Below, in pieces: positions 44,529-53,819 of a DNA stretch of 64,000 nt. This DNA is from Planctomycetota bacterium (GTDB lineage: Bacteria; Planctomycetota; Planctomycetia; Gemmatales; HRBIN36): the NCBI GenBank assembly GCA_014584395.1, contig JACTMY010000019.1, positions 62,001-126,000 of the forward strand, written 5' to 3'. The translations under genes and the position numbers were made by a program. Each line of letters starts with the position of its first letter. Within the stretch, counting starts at the first letter, position 1. The notes below the pieces were generated by a model. That model saw nothing but the letters and a program-made list of their open reading frames with translations. It made no database searches and was not told where the DNA came from.

Positions 44529-44555
44529 GCTCAATTCATTTGATCTATGAGGACC

Positions 44556-46220
44556 TCACTTCGTCACGCAGAAGCAGGATGAAGTGATCTCCACGTCGGC
44601 ATGTTTCCAGATGTCCTTGAAGCGCGCACGCACTTTTGCGGCTTCATCGAGCTTGTCCTGGCGTTCGAGACACTCCGCCAGGCCAAACAGCGACCACCCA
44701 TTGTCCGGCCATCGGCGCAAATCTTCTCGATACACCAACTCCGCTTCCGCCGCCTGTCCATCGGCGAGGAGGAAGGCGCCCAGGGCATGCCGCACCGGGA
44801 CGATCCAATCCGGCGGTTCATCGTAGCGCAATTGGTCTTCCTTGTCGATGGCACGGCGCAGGGCTTGAAAGCCCTCGGCTTTCTTGCCCTCGCTCATCAG
44901 AATTTCTCCCTCCAGCATATCATCGGCCACGGCCAGAATGATGGGTCCGGTGTTGTTCCCGAAGGGAGCGTCCTTGGCAACCAATTTCGCTAGTTCCCGA
45001 AACTTTTCCTGTTCCTCTCGGGCCGCGGTCGCTTGCTTTTTCGCCGCGAAGGCCACGGCCCGGGCATGATGACGCATGGCCCTGGCGATGAGAAAGACCT
45101 CGGGCAGTTCGGGCTGACGCAAAATCGCATCCCATTGACCAAAGCGAACCATGACCTCAACGGGCGCCGCCATGTAACCATCCACCATGGCGGCATTCTC
45201 CGCCACTTCGAGCCATTCCTTGGGAATGCTGCCCAGCATTGCGCGGATGGCGGCCAGGGAGCGTTTCGATTCCCCTTGCATCATCGCGGCGAAAGCGAGC
45301 ATGTGATGATTGTGCAGCATGTAAACGCGATAGAACTCTTGCCGCGGCGAGGTTTGGCGATAACGGGCATCGGCGCGAATGGCGCGCTCATTGGCTTCGA
45401 TGGCGGCTTGCCAGCGGCCGCGGCGGATGTCGATGTGGGACGGCATGTGCACCATGTGGCCCAAGCCGGGTTGTAAATGGCGGAGCCGATCCGCGGCTTC
45501 ATCCGCCTTGCCTGGTTCGGGCGATGCCTCTTGGGCGTGAATGTAAAGGTGCAGGGCAAGGGGATGGTCCGGATTCAGCTTCATCACGGATTCCAGCGTC
45601 GCTGTGATCGTCGTCGTTTGCCCCTTGGGCTGGCCATCCAGCGTCCAGAGATCCCAGGGTTGCAGGTTCATCAGCGACTCCGCGAATAGAGCGCCAATGT
45701 CGGCGTCCTTGGGAAAACGCTTCCACAATTCATTCATGGCCTTGGCATATTCTTGGTTGAGCGGCGTGCGATCCATGGGGGCAGGGTCGGCATGGCGGCT
45801 TTGAAGGGCCAGAATCAACCCTTGATTCGCCTCGGAGACATGAGCCATTTTCGCCAGCGCCTGTTTCAAGGCTTCCTGGGCTTGGGTTTCTCGTTCGGGC
45901 GGCACGGCGGTCCGATTGATGTGCGGACCACTTGCGTAGGCAATGCCCCAATAAGCCATGGCACAGTCCGGATCGATCCGGATGGCTTCACGGAACGAGC
46001 GCATGGCTTCATCGTGATTGAACGCAAAGAGAAAGGCCAAACCCTGATCGAAGTATTTTTGCGCGTCGGGATGGGGCGATTGAATCGAGCGGGTATGCTG
46101 ACCCAAGCCATCAAACATCGGCGCTCTGCTGGGACGAGGACCCTCTTGTCCAGAAAGAACTGCACCCAAACCAAGGCTCAAGGAAAATAGGGTGAGCATC
46201 GCCATGGATGATCGACACAT
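44556..46220 (-). CDS. Secreted TPR protein, 554 aa
   Basis: A signal peptide (about 1-25) is followed by tetratricopeptide repeats: FDQGLAFLFAFNHDEAMRSFREAIRIDPDCAMAY near the start and several near the end (AEAELVYREDLRRWPDNGWSLFGLAECL). The middle contains GHMVHMPSHIDIRRGRW and LHNHHMLAFAAMM, the His-rich motifs of a broadly distributed bacterial TPR family of unknown function. The last residues are SSCFCVTK. It is probably a periplasmic protein-interaction scaffold. An AAGGAG ribosome-binding site precedes the ATG. Confidence 0.85.
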   Translation of the reverse strand: MCRSSMAMLTLFSLSLGLGAVLSGQEGPRPSRAPMFDGLGQHTRSIQSPHPDAQKYFDQGLAFLFAFNHDEAMRSFREAIRIDPDCAMAYWGIAYASGPHINRTAVPPERETQAQEALKQALAKMAHVSEANQGLILALQSRHADPAPMDRTPLNQEYAKAMNELWKRFPKDADIGALFAESLMNLQPWDLWTLDGQPKGQTTTITATLESVMKLNPDHPLALHLYIHAQEASPEPGKADEAADRLRHLQPGLGHMVHMPSHIDIRRGRWQAAIEANERAIRADARYRQTSPRQEFYRVYMLHNHHMLAFAAMMQGESKRSLAAIRAMLGSIPKEWLEVAENAAMVDGYMAAPVEVMVRFGQWDAILRQPELPEVFLIARAMRHHARAVAFAAKKQATAAREEQEKFRELAKLVAKDAPFGNNTGPIILAVADDMLEGEILMSEGKKAEGFQALRRAIDKEDQLRYDEPPDWIVPVRHALGAFLLADGQAAEAELVYREDLRRWPDNGWSLFGLAECLERQDKLDEAAKVRARFKDIWKHADVEITSSCFCVTK

Positions 46221-46450
46221 CGCATCATCTCCTTCGTCATTCGATGGATAATGACCATCCGCCCATGGAGTAGGGAAGGTTTATCAGACGACCGCGGCCG
46301 ACTGGCTCATGTACCTTATTTTGTTTAGAAGGGATGGTCTCTGCAAGTATTTGGAGTTGTATTGTGAAAACGATTCAAACATTTGCAGCCATGAATGGAC
46401 GGGCCGTTTGCTTGACCTGGCACGGAATACTCGGAATGTCACATCAACCT

Positions 46451-46831
46451 TTAGGGAATGATGATCGATTGGCCGATGGGCAAGCGGTCGGGATTGGTCA
46501 GGAGTCGCTGATTGGCCTGATAGATTTCAGCAAAGCGATCGCCGCGGCCGTAATAACGTTGGGCGATGGTGAATAGAGTATCGCCAGCGGCGATGACGTG
46601 GGTTCGATGTGTAATCGTTGATGCATTCCCGGAGAGGTTGGATCGGCCGCCGGTTTGTCCAGGAACGGCCAGTGAGCCGCTGCGATCGGAAGCGAGTGCT
46701 TGGGCTGAATGGTGCAAGTGTGCGGTCCGGCTTGGATCGGAAGAGGCTGAATCCTTGCTGAAAAAGACCACCGCGATGGCGATCGTCAGTCCCACCCCCA
46801 CCACCAAGCCAAGCTTCGCGTCGTTGGGCAT
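46451..46831 (-). CDS. LysM-domain membrane-anchored protein
   Basis: This 126-residue product starts from 46831 (an in-frame Met at 46858 is also possible). It has one N-terminal membrane helix (LGLVVGVGLTIAIAVVFF), a Ser-rich linker and a C-terminal LysM domain (THVIAAGDTLFTIAQRYYGRG…LPIGQSIIIP). LysM modules bind peptidoglycan or other GlcNAc polymers, so the protein probably links membrane and wall. Confidence 0.88.
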   Translation of the reverse strand: MPNDAKLGLVVGVGLTIAIAVVFFSKDSASSDPSRTAHLHHSAQALASDRSGSLAVPGQTGGRSNLSGNASTITHRTHVIAAGDTLFTIAQRYYGRGDRFAEIYQANQRLLTNPDRLPIGQSIIIP

Positions 46832-47057
46832 CGCAGGCATTCCCCTTATCATCGGCACGCGCCTCGATGGGGCGCATGCTTATCTCGTCGGGGCCATCCC
46901 TGGCAATGTCCAGTCCTTCTTGGGCGATATCGACCAAGTTGTCCATCCCGCTTTACCGAGTCGATTTCGTTGAGAAAAATCAATGGACGCTGGTCGCGGC
47001 ATAATCGTCAAGCATCCTATGACCGGGCTTGCCCCCGGGTGAAAGATTTGGTCCATC

Positions 47058-48509
47058 TCACTCATCCTGTTGGATGCGCCGATAGACGATCCAATCCCAA
47101 TCCACAGGCAGGCCGGGCCGAAACCATGCGGCCTGTCGATAGGAATGCCCCCAGCGATCGGTGCGGACGGCCCAAGGAGCGACCCGCTCTTCCAAGGGCA
47201 CGCGGTGCTCGATGAACCAAGCCACTCCCTCGGGGGGAAGGTCATTCTGCTTGACGTAGTTCAGCCGCTTCTCCAGATCGAGTCGCGGCACCTCGAACGA
47301 CCAGAGCTTTTCGACGCGAAAATCATAGTCGGCGGCCACGGAGATGGATCCTGCGCCGCCCTGGGGAGATTGGATCAGGATGTAATGGATCGCGTCAGCG
47401 AATCGGCCGCGCCCCTCATGGCGATACATTTCCAGATACGCGATGCTGTTCCAAACCAAGGCGGTGCACAAACCGAGGGGCAACACCCACCCCCAGCGCC
47501 ATGCCGCGCATCGCCCCAGACCCATGCCCATGAGCACAAGGCAAAACAGATACGGGAGGAGAAAATAGCGCTCGAAAAGAAAGGGCGGACGCATGGCGAG
47601 AAAGAGAATGGCCGGGACCAGAAGACACGTTAACCAAAACAGCCGGGATACAGGGGGTTCCAAAAGGCGCATGCTCAGTCCAAGCAACGCGACAAGCAAC
47701 AGCAGGAATCCCAAGGCAGCCCAACCATGCCAGGCATCGGTGGGGTAAAAGCCGCACCCTTGGCCGAATAGACTGGTCAGGACTTCGAAGATGCTTGGCC
47801 TGGGGCCGCCTCCCAGTTCCATGTCATGCACGAAGACAACGTAAAAGAGCACCAAAAACAGGATCGGCAGAGCATGACAGCGCAGCAGATGTTTCCATTC
47901 ATCCCATGTCGATTCCCGATGTTTAGCCCAGTGCATCACCGTCGCTGCCGATAGAGCCAAATAGATGGACAGAAAATGGAGCTGTCCGAGAAAGCCAAGA
48001 ATGACGGCGCACCCGAAAGCCAGCCCGTGAAGCCACCCTGGGCGTTGCCGGTAACGATCCCATAGCCACCACGCCAACAAGGCCATCAGACCAGCCAGGC
48101 TGTAGCCCCGAGCCTGCGTGGAGTAGATCACCCACCAGGGATTGGCGGCCAGGAGGAGTCCCGTGAACACCATGGACCATGCTCCATGCGGCCAAGCTAA
48201 CCACATCGCCGCCGCCACCATCAAGCAGCCCGCCGCCAAGGAATGCAACCGATACACCGCCAACGAGGCGGAGCCATCCCAAAGCTGCAAATACCAAGTA
48301 TTGAGCAGATGGTTATTGTCATGACGAAACGACTTTTCCGTCACCAGTTCCAGGGGCGTGTTCGCCTGCTGCGCCATCCACCAAGACCACTGTTCATCGA
48401 ATTGCAACGGCATGGAGAGCATCGGCCAGCGCACCATGACGGCCAACCCGACGATCAGGATGGCCAGGAGAAGTGAAATCCATGGAGACAGGCGGCGATT
48501 GGTCATCAT
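47058..48509 (-). CDS. Polytopic membrane glycosyltransferase-like protein (PMT/ArnT superfamily)
   Basis: This 483-residue protein has about ten to twelve membrane helices. The first periplasmic loop contains LQFDEQWSWWMAQ with the acidic residue expected in GT-C enzymes, and YSTQARGYSLAGLMALLAWW matches the PMT_2 family RxY motif. It should transfer a sugar from a polyprenyl-phosphate donor in the membrane; the acceptor is unknown. There is a C-terminal soluble tail. It is monocistronic on the minus strand. Confidence 0.8.
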   Translation of the reverse strand: MMTNRRLSPWISLLLAILIVGLAVMVRWPMLSMPLQFDEQWSWWMAQQANTPLELVTEKSFRHDNNHLLNTWYLQLWDGSASLAVYRLHSLAAGCLMVAAAMWLAWPHGAWSMVFTGLLLAANPWWVIYSTQARGYSLAGLMALLAWWLWDRYRQRPGWLHGLAFGCAVILGFLGQLHFLSIYLALSAATVMHWAKHRESTWDEWKHLLRCHALPILFLVLFYVVFVHDMELGGGPRPSIFEVLTSLFGQGCGFYPTDAWHGWAALGFLLLLVALLGLSMRLLEPPVSRLFWLTCLLVPAILFLAMRPPFLFERYFLLPYLFCLVLMGMGLGRCAAWRWGWVLPLGLCTALVWNSIAYLEMYRHEGRGRFADAIHYILIQSPQGGAGSISVAADYDFRVEKLWSFEVPRLDLEKRLNYVKQNDLPPEGVAWFIEHRVPLEERVAPWAVRTDRWGHSYRQAAWFRPGLPVDWDWIVYRRIQQDE

Positions 48510-48602
48510 CCTGGCTTTACGCCAAAACCCTCGCTCGGGATGCGATGACCGAGCAAGGGCTGCATTGAAATCAGACGCCCATTCAACGAGGAAGCAGCCA
48601 AC

Positions 48603-49838
48603 TCAGCGAACGCTGAAGCGGTAGAGGGTCGTTTGCGAATAGTTCTGGCCCGGCTTTAGGATCGTGCTTGGAAAATTCGGATGATTGACCGCGTCGGGGA
48701 AATGCTGTGTTTCCAGGCAAAATCCGTGATGCTTCAAGTATTTCACCTTCCCCTTGCCCACGTTGCTGCCGTCCAGGAAGTTGCCCGAGTAGAACTGCAA
48801 GCCGGGTTCGGTCGTCAAAACGTCCATGACGCGGCCCGTTCGCGGTTCATACACGGTGGCGGCCAGCCTCATGTTGGGGATCCGCGGCAAATGCACTTCA
48901 TGCGGACCGACCGCAAGGGGCACGGTCACCACGTCCTCCTTGGGCGGAGCACGCAATACAAAATTGTGGTCATAACCGCCGGGTTCGCCCTTGAGCTGGG
49001 CGATGCGGGCGCCGATCGTGGTCGGCTGGGTGAAGTCAAGCGGCGTGCTCTTGACCGAGGCCAACTGACCCGTGGGAATGAGCGTCTCATCGACCGGCGT
49101 GTACTCATCGGCGGCAATGTACAACTCATGACCCAACACGTCCCCTTCGCCTGCCAAGTTGAAATAGCTGTGGTGGGTGAGATTCACGGGCGTCGGTTGA
49201 TCACAGGTGGCGGCGTATTCCAAACGCAGCTCGTTGTTGCCCGTGAGAATGTATATCACGTTGACCTTGAGCGTGCCGGGATAACCTTCCTCGCCGTCTG
49301 GACTGGTGTAGTGGAATTGAACCGCAGGTCCTTCTGGCCGGCTGACCACCTTTGCTGTCCAGATGACCTTATCGAAGCCCTTGATGCCGCCATGCAAGGC
49401 GTTGGGACCATTGTTGGTGGCCAACTTGTATTCCTTGCCGTTCAGCGTGAAGCGGCCCTTGGCAATGCGATTGGCCACGCGGCCCACCGTGGCGCCGAAG
49501 TAGGGATGGCCCTTGAGGTAACTGTCGAAGTCATCGAAACCCAAGACGACGTCGCCCTGCTGACCTTGCTTTTGCGGAACGAATAGATGCGTGAGCAGCG
49601 CCCCATAGGTGATGACTTTGGCCTGCATGCCGTTGTTGTTGGTCAGGGTGTAAACTTCGATGGTGCGCCCATCGAGCTGGCCGAAGGGTTGGATGCGGAT
49701 GGTTCCGCTGCCATCTTTTCCTTGAGGCGCCATGGACGAGTTGCCTACCGAAGAGGGTGCATGCCCCGCCGCTGCCCAGCAGCACAACAAGAGGCGAACC
49801 AGACCCATCGTGCTAAACACACACACCGCATATTTCAT
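48603..49838 (-). CDS. galM: Exported galactose mutarotase (aldose 1-epimerase)
   Basis: The start at 49838 follows a strong AAGGAGGAG; the upstream Met at 49856 is less likely. A signal peptide (about 1-25) shows that this 411-residue enzyme is exported, unlike cytosolic GalM. Motifs are NNNGMQAKVITYGALLTHLFVP, the substrate Arg in GRVANRIAKG, His pairs in NALHGGIKGFDK and LTHHSYFNL, and the catalytic Glu in VLTTEPGLQFYSGNFLDG. It interconverts alpha and beta anomers of aldoses outside the cytoplasm. Confidence 0.93.
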   Translation of the reverse strand: MKYAVCVFSTMGLVRLLLCCWAAAGHAPSSVGNSSMAPQGKDGSGTIRIQPFGQLDGRTIEVYTLTNNNGMQAKVITYGALLTHLFVPQKQGQQGDVVLGFDDFDSYLKGHPYFGATVGRVANRIAKGRFTLNGKEYKLATNNGPNALHGGIKGFDKVIWTAKVVSRPEGPAVQFHYTSPDGEEGYPGTLKVNVIYILTGNNELRLEYAATCDQPTPVNLTHHSYFNLAGEGDVLGHELYIAADEYTPVDETLIPTGQLASVKSTPLDFTQPTTIGARIAQLKGEPGGYDHNFVLRAPPKEDVVTVPLAVGPHEVHLPRIPNMRLAATVYEPRTGRVMDVLTTEPGLQFYSGNFLDGSNVGKGKVKYLKHHGFCLETQHFPDAVNHPNFPSTILKPGQNYSQTTLYRFSVR

Positions 49839-49999
49839 CGACCACTCCTCCTTCATGCGATCCTTGCCACGAATTGTAAGGGAAGAGGGGGAAAGGCTCT
49901 AGAAAAAAGTCGGGACGCCCGCCACGAGAAGTTTCGAAACCGTCTTTGCCGACTTTGTGGGAACCATGTCGAGGGGGCGCCCCGCAGCGTGTAGGGATG

Positions 50000-50236
50000 C
50001 TATTTGAGCATCGCCAGATCCGCGCCGAAGTTGATATGGAAAACTTCGCCGTTGATGACCAGAGCAGGCACCGATTTCACACCAGCCTGCTCTGCTTCTT
50101 TGACCCGCTGCTTTTCCTGCCCCAAGTGAATGCTCTTCAGCTCAAAGCGTTGCGGGTCCAGGGCCGTGGCCAATTTTTGCTCCGCCGCGACGCACACCGG
50201 ACAGCCCGCGTGATAAAATGTGGCTGTGGTTTTCAT
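50000..50236 (-). CDS. Thioredoxin/glutaredoxin-like mini-protein with CPVC motif
   Basis: This 78-residue redox protein has the active site in YHAGCPVCVAAEQKL (Cys12, Cys15) and the cis-Pro loop in GVKSVPALVINGEVFHI. It is shorter than thioredoxin and closest to glutaredoxin-like proteins. It is cytosolic and divergent from an HxlR-type regulator (186-base shared upstream region), which suggests the regulator controls it. Confidence 0.85.
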   Translation of the reverse strand: MKTTATFYHAGCPVCVAAEQKLATALDPQRFELKSIHLGQEKQRVKEAEQAGVKSVPALVINGEVFHINFGADLAMLK

Positions 50237-50422
50237 GCTCGAACTCCTTGGTTATGGATATGAATGGAAACGCCCGCATTGGCCGATGCCAGGTTCGCCC
50301 TGGGGCGCACCCGGGCGTTCACTAGGCATAGACGATGTCAATGTATGGCTGCGGTCGAGTCTAAGAAAAGCGGGTACTTTTGAGTGCGTTAGCTACTTTG
50401 TGGTTGCTATCAGGAAAATGCC

Positions 50423-50776
50423 ATGCCGAAAAAAAACCTGCCCCGTGGTCTTCCTTCGGATCGAACCGTTTCATTCAGCTTCATCCTGGAAAATGTCCTG
50501 GGCTGTAAGTGGACCATTCATGTCTTGCGCATGATTCAAAGCGGGGTGCATCGACCCGGACAGCTCGTTAAAACGGCAAAGGGATTATCCACCAAGGTCC
50601 TTAATGAACGGCTAACTAAACTGACTCGTTTTGGCTTAGTGGAGCGCCATTCTTATCCTGAAATCCCTCCGCGAGTTGAGTATAAGCTCACCCCCATCGG
50701 CAAGCGTTTTTCCCAGCTCCTCGATGAAATCGACAAGCTGGAAGCCGCTTGGCTCGAACAGGATGCGCCCTCATGA
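50423..50776 (+). CDS. HxlR-family winged-helix transcriptional regulator
   Basis: This 117-residue protein has the HxlR core: ENVLGCKWTIHVLRMIQSGVHRPGQL, then the recognition-helix region GLSTKVLNERLTKLTRFGLV and the wing PRVEYKLTPIGK. The Cys in LGCKW is at the position that acts as a redox or electrophile sensor in several family members. The gene overlaps truA by 4 bases (ATGA) and is divergent from the CPVC redox protein, a plausible regulatory target. Confidence 0.9.
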   Translation: MPKKNLPRGLPSDRTVSFSFILENVLGCKWTIHVLRMIQSGVHRPGQLVKTAKGLSTKVLNERLTKLTRFGLVERHSYPEIPPRVEYKLTPIGKRFSQLLDEIDKLEAAWLEQDAPS

Positions 50777-51558
50777 CCGAGCCGGCAGCCGTCCCCAAGC
50801 GGCGCAATATCCAACTGCTCCTCAGCTACGATGGCACTGACTTCGCTGGCTGGCAAACGCAGAAGAACCAGCGCAGCGTTCAGGAAACGCTGGAGTCGGC
50901 CATTCAGCGAATCACGGGCGAGAAGGTCTTCGCCAATGCCAGTGGACGCACCGACGCCGGCGTGCATGCCCGCGGCCAGGTCGTCAATTTCAAAACCAAC
51001 TCCAAGTTGCCCGCCGCCACATTGGTCCGAGCCATCAACGCCCATCTTCCCGAAGACGTGGTGGTGCGATCGGCCTGTGATCGACCGCTGGACTTCGACG
51101 CCTGTCGAGGAGCCTTGAAGAAACTGTACCGCTACGTTCTTCACGACGGTCCGGTGCCGGACCTGTTTCTCCGCCGTTACGCCTGGCACATTCCCTACGC
51201 CGGCAGGTTGGATGATTCCGCCATGCGTTTAGCCTCCCGGTGCCTCGTAGGCACGCATGATTTTCACAGCTTCGAGACGGAATGGCCCAATCGGCAAACC
51301 AGCATTCGCACCATCACGCACCTGGGCATCAGCCGCTGCGGCGACTGGCTGTGGATCGACGTGGAAGCAGATGGCTTTCTTTACAACATGGTCCGCAGCA
51401 TCGTGGGCACGCTGGTCAACGTGGGGCGCGCCTATTGGCCCAAGGAGCAGGTGGCAGAGATCCTCCGGCAGCAAGATCGCCGCGTGGCGGGACCCACCGC
51501 CCCGGCGCATGGGCTGTTTCTCATGCGGGTGACGTATGCCGAGGAGACTTCCCCATGA
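50773..51558 (+). CDS. truA: tRNA pseudouridine(38-40) synthase
   Basis: This 261-residue TruA has the catalytic Asp in ASGRTDAGVHARGQ (Asp, about 61), the N-terminal LLLSYDGTDFAGWQ, VGTHDFHSFE, and FLYNMVRSIVGTLVNVGR. It isomerises uridines 38-40 in the anticodon arm. The start at 50773 overlaps the HxlR stop, giving translational coupling. Confidence 0.95.
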   Translation: MTEPAAVPKRRNIQLLLSYDGTDFAGWQTQKNQRSVQETLESAIQRITGEKVFANASGRTDAGVHARGQVVNFKTNSKLPAATLVRAINAHLPEDVVVRSACDRPLDFDACRGALKKLYRYVLHDGPVPDLFLRRYAWHIPYAGRLDDSAMRLASRCLVGTHDFHSFETEWPNRQTSIRTITHLGISRCGDWLWIDVEADGFLYNMVRSIVGTLVNVGRAYWPKEQVAEILRQQDRRVAGPTAPAHGLFLMRVTYAEETSP

Positions 51559-51606
51559 CGCCCGGGGCCGCTCTCCCCTGGCTGAGCGACCCGAGAACCA
51601 GACACT

Positions 51607-52887
51607 TCATGGTTTTTCCAAGCAGTAGAGATGCGTTTTCGTGCGAAGGAAAAGGGATTTCCCCGCGGCGGCGGGCGTGGCGTTGCAGCCGTCATTGAGA
51701 TGATTCGTGGCCAGTTTTTGAAACTGCCGTGTAGGCGCGATGACGAACGTCGCGCCTTCCTGGTTGCAAAAATAAAGTTTCCCATCCGCCAAGATCGGCG
51801 AGGCCCACGTGTTCCCTTCCATGCGCTGCTGCCAGATCATTTGGCCGGTTCGGGCATCCAGGCATGAGAGGACCGCTTTATCGCTGGTCATGAACAGCAG
51901 ATCGCCCACGATCAGCGGTGCGGATCGAGCGGGGACCCCTTTATTGGTTTGCCAGACGCGATGCGCTTCCCGCAGTTCGCCCTGGCCATCGGGACGGATG
52001 GCCAGCAATTTGTCGCCGCCGTCGCCCGTGCAGAGAAACACCAGTCCCAAGGCTGCTTGCGGCGGCGCTGCCACATTGAACCCGCCATGGCGCACGCGCC
52101 AGATTTCCTTGCCCGTCTCCGGCTCATAAGCCATGGTGGCCGCCGCCCCGGGACTGATCAGCAGGGACTGACCGTTGACCATCACAATGCTCGGCGTGCC
52201 GTAGGCTTTCTTGAAATCGCCATCGTCGGTGCCAAAGTCCAAGTCGCGATCGGCGCGCCACAGGGTCTTCCCCGTGGTTTTATCCAGTGCCACGGTGTAT
52301 TGCTGGTCGAAACCATCAAAACACAGAAACAGATACTTTCCCCAAAGGAGCGGCGATGAACCGGGGCCGCGGAAATGATCGCATGGCAAATCCCGGCGCG
52401 ACCAGATTACCTGGCCGGTCAGGGTTTCCAGACACGCCGTGCCTTCACTGCCAAAGTGAAGGTAAACCCGGCCCTCTTCAATTGCGGGCGTGCAGGACGC
52501 ATAGCTGTTGGCGGCATGGCGAAACGCGGGGTTGGCGACGTCGAAGAGTTTGCGGTCATGAACGATTTGGCCGGTCGACCGATCGACGCAAATAGCGTAC
52601 AGCGACTTGCCATTTGCCGTGGCCGTTGTCAACCATACCTGCTGCCCCCAAACCACGGGCGATGACCAACCCAGATCGTGAATGGCGGTCTTCCAGCGGA
52701 CGTTCTTTTTTTCGTTCCATTCGACGGGAAGATCTTGAGCCTGGGCATGTCCCGAGCCATTGGGGCCGCGAAATCCTGGCCAAACACCTTCCGAATAGAG
52801 CGGTGCGATTTCAACCGCCACCCCTATTTGGCTCACCAAAAGCACGAGGAGGCTAACGGCCGTGAGCAATCCCATTCTCCATTGCAC
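51607..52887 (-). CDS. Secreted PQQ-repeat beta-propeller (BamB-like)
   Basis: A signal peptide (about 1-24) is followed by the planctomycete signature WPGFRGPNGSGHA. Seven or so PQQ-like blades follow, with repeated patterns such as LTGQVIWSRR, KTTGKTLWRADR, PETGKEIWRVRH and ARTGQMIWQQRM. The 426-residue protein is probably a periplasmic scaffold; cofactor binding is not implied by these repeats alone. It is convergent with truA. Confidence 0.9.
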   Translation of the reverse strand: MQWRMGLLTAVSLLVLLVSQIGVAVEIAPLYSEGVWPGFRGPNGSGHAQAQDLPVEWNEKKNVRWKTAIHDLGWSSPVVWGQQVWLTTATANGKSLYAICVDRSTGQIVHDRKLFDVANPAFRHAANSYASCTPAIEEGRVYLHFGSEGTACLETLTGQVIWSRRDLPCDHFRGPGSSPLLWGKYLFLCFDGFDQQYTVALDKTTGKTLWRADRDLDFGTDDGDFKKAYGTPSIVMVNGQSLLISPGAAATMAYEPETGKEIWRVRHGGFNVAAPPQAALGLVFLCTGDGGDKLLAIRPDGQGELREAHRVWQTNKGVPARSAPLIVGDLLFMTSDKAVLSCLDARTGQMIWQQRMEGNTWASPILADGKLYFCNQEGATFVIAPTRQFQKLATNHLNDGCNATPAAAGKSLFLRTKTHLYCLEKP

Positions 52888-52964
52888 CTGTTGTTCCCCC
52901 TTGAATGCATTCGCTCCATGGCGCTTCTCTGATGTTACAATAGGGATGGAAGGAATGGCGATCC

Positions 52965-53510
52965 ATGCAGATCATCATCGATGGCTATAACGTCATGTTC
53001 GCCTTGGGGATGATCCCCAAGCAGATGAAGCCGGGCACATTGCAAGCGGCTCGATCAGCCTTTTTGGACTTGTTGTTCAGCTATCTTGGCCCCTTGGCCA
53101 ATGAAACGCTGGTGGTCTTTGACGCCGCACATTCCTTGACCATGCAGCCACGCGAATTCGCCCATCATGGGCTTCACGTCCAATTCGCTGTACGTCGGGA
53201 AGAGGCGGATGATTTGATCGAAAGGCAGATCAAGGATTGCCGTGCTCCCGAGCGCTTAGTCGTCATTTCAACGGATGCCCGTCTTCGACAAGCCGCACGG
53301 CGACAGGGCGCGACCGCCGTGCGCTCGGAAGAGGTGTTGGATTGGCTCGAGAAAACGAAGACCCGGCTCGCACGATCTGAATCGGTCCATCCACCGGCGG
53401 TTCCTCCCTCCCCGCCCAGGGAAACTGAATACTGGTTGCAACAGTTTAAACATCTGGACGATGACACTGAATTGGGACAAAATCCTTGGCTGGGCTTTGA
53501 AGAGAAGTGA
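52965..53510 (+). CDS. YacP-type NYN-domain ribonuclease-like protein
   Basis: This 181-residue protein begins MQIIIDGYNVMFALG, with the first catalytic Asp and Asn of the NYN/PIN fold, and has VVFDAAHSL, EADDLIERQI and VVISTDARLRQAARRQGA, all aligned with the YacP/Rae1 family of ribosome-associated or tRNA/mRNA endonucleases. A Pro-rich C-terminal extension ends in QNPWLGFEE. All acidic residues appear intact. Confidence 0.88.
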   Translation: MQIIIDGYNVMFALGMIPKQMKPGTLQAARSAFLDLLFSYLGPLANETLVVFDAAHSLTMQPREFAHHGLHVQFAVRREEADDLIERQIKDCRAPERLVVISTDARLRQAARRQGATAVRSEEVLDWLEKTKTRLARSESVHPPAVPPSPPRETEYWLQQFKHLDDDTELGQNPWLGFEEK

Positions 53511-53819
53511 ACCGCCACTTCACCGCTCCTCTGTGGAATCATTGTGCTTCAGCTGACTTATCTTGTCTGTTCGCGATGGCTCTACTCACTGTACTCGAAT
53601 CGGCAAAGCTAGATTTCTGACCCAATCGCTTAAAGAATCCGCTAAAATGGGGTAACTAGGAAAACTTCCATGAAGGGCGGGCGAAAGGCAGGGCAGATGA
53701 CCCGCCCGACTGGGCTAGTCCGCTTACACCTTTTTGTTAGGATGGCGATCCCCCTAAGTCGATGGCATCTCGTAGGAACAGATTGACCACTTCGAATAGA
53801 GTGGGACCGAGGCTTGCGC
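53511..53819. other. Intergenic region
   Basis: Nothing recognised in 309 bases. No ribosome-binding site or coding bias was found; no clear terminator follows the NYN gene. Confidence 0.5.

Noticed and set aside
46416-46440. TGGCACGG-like sequence considered as a sigma-54 promoter
   Set aside because: The downstream GC element (TTGC) is missing at the required spacing.
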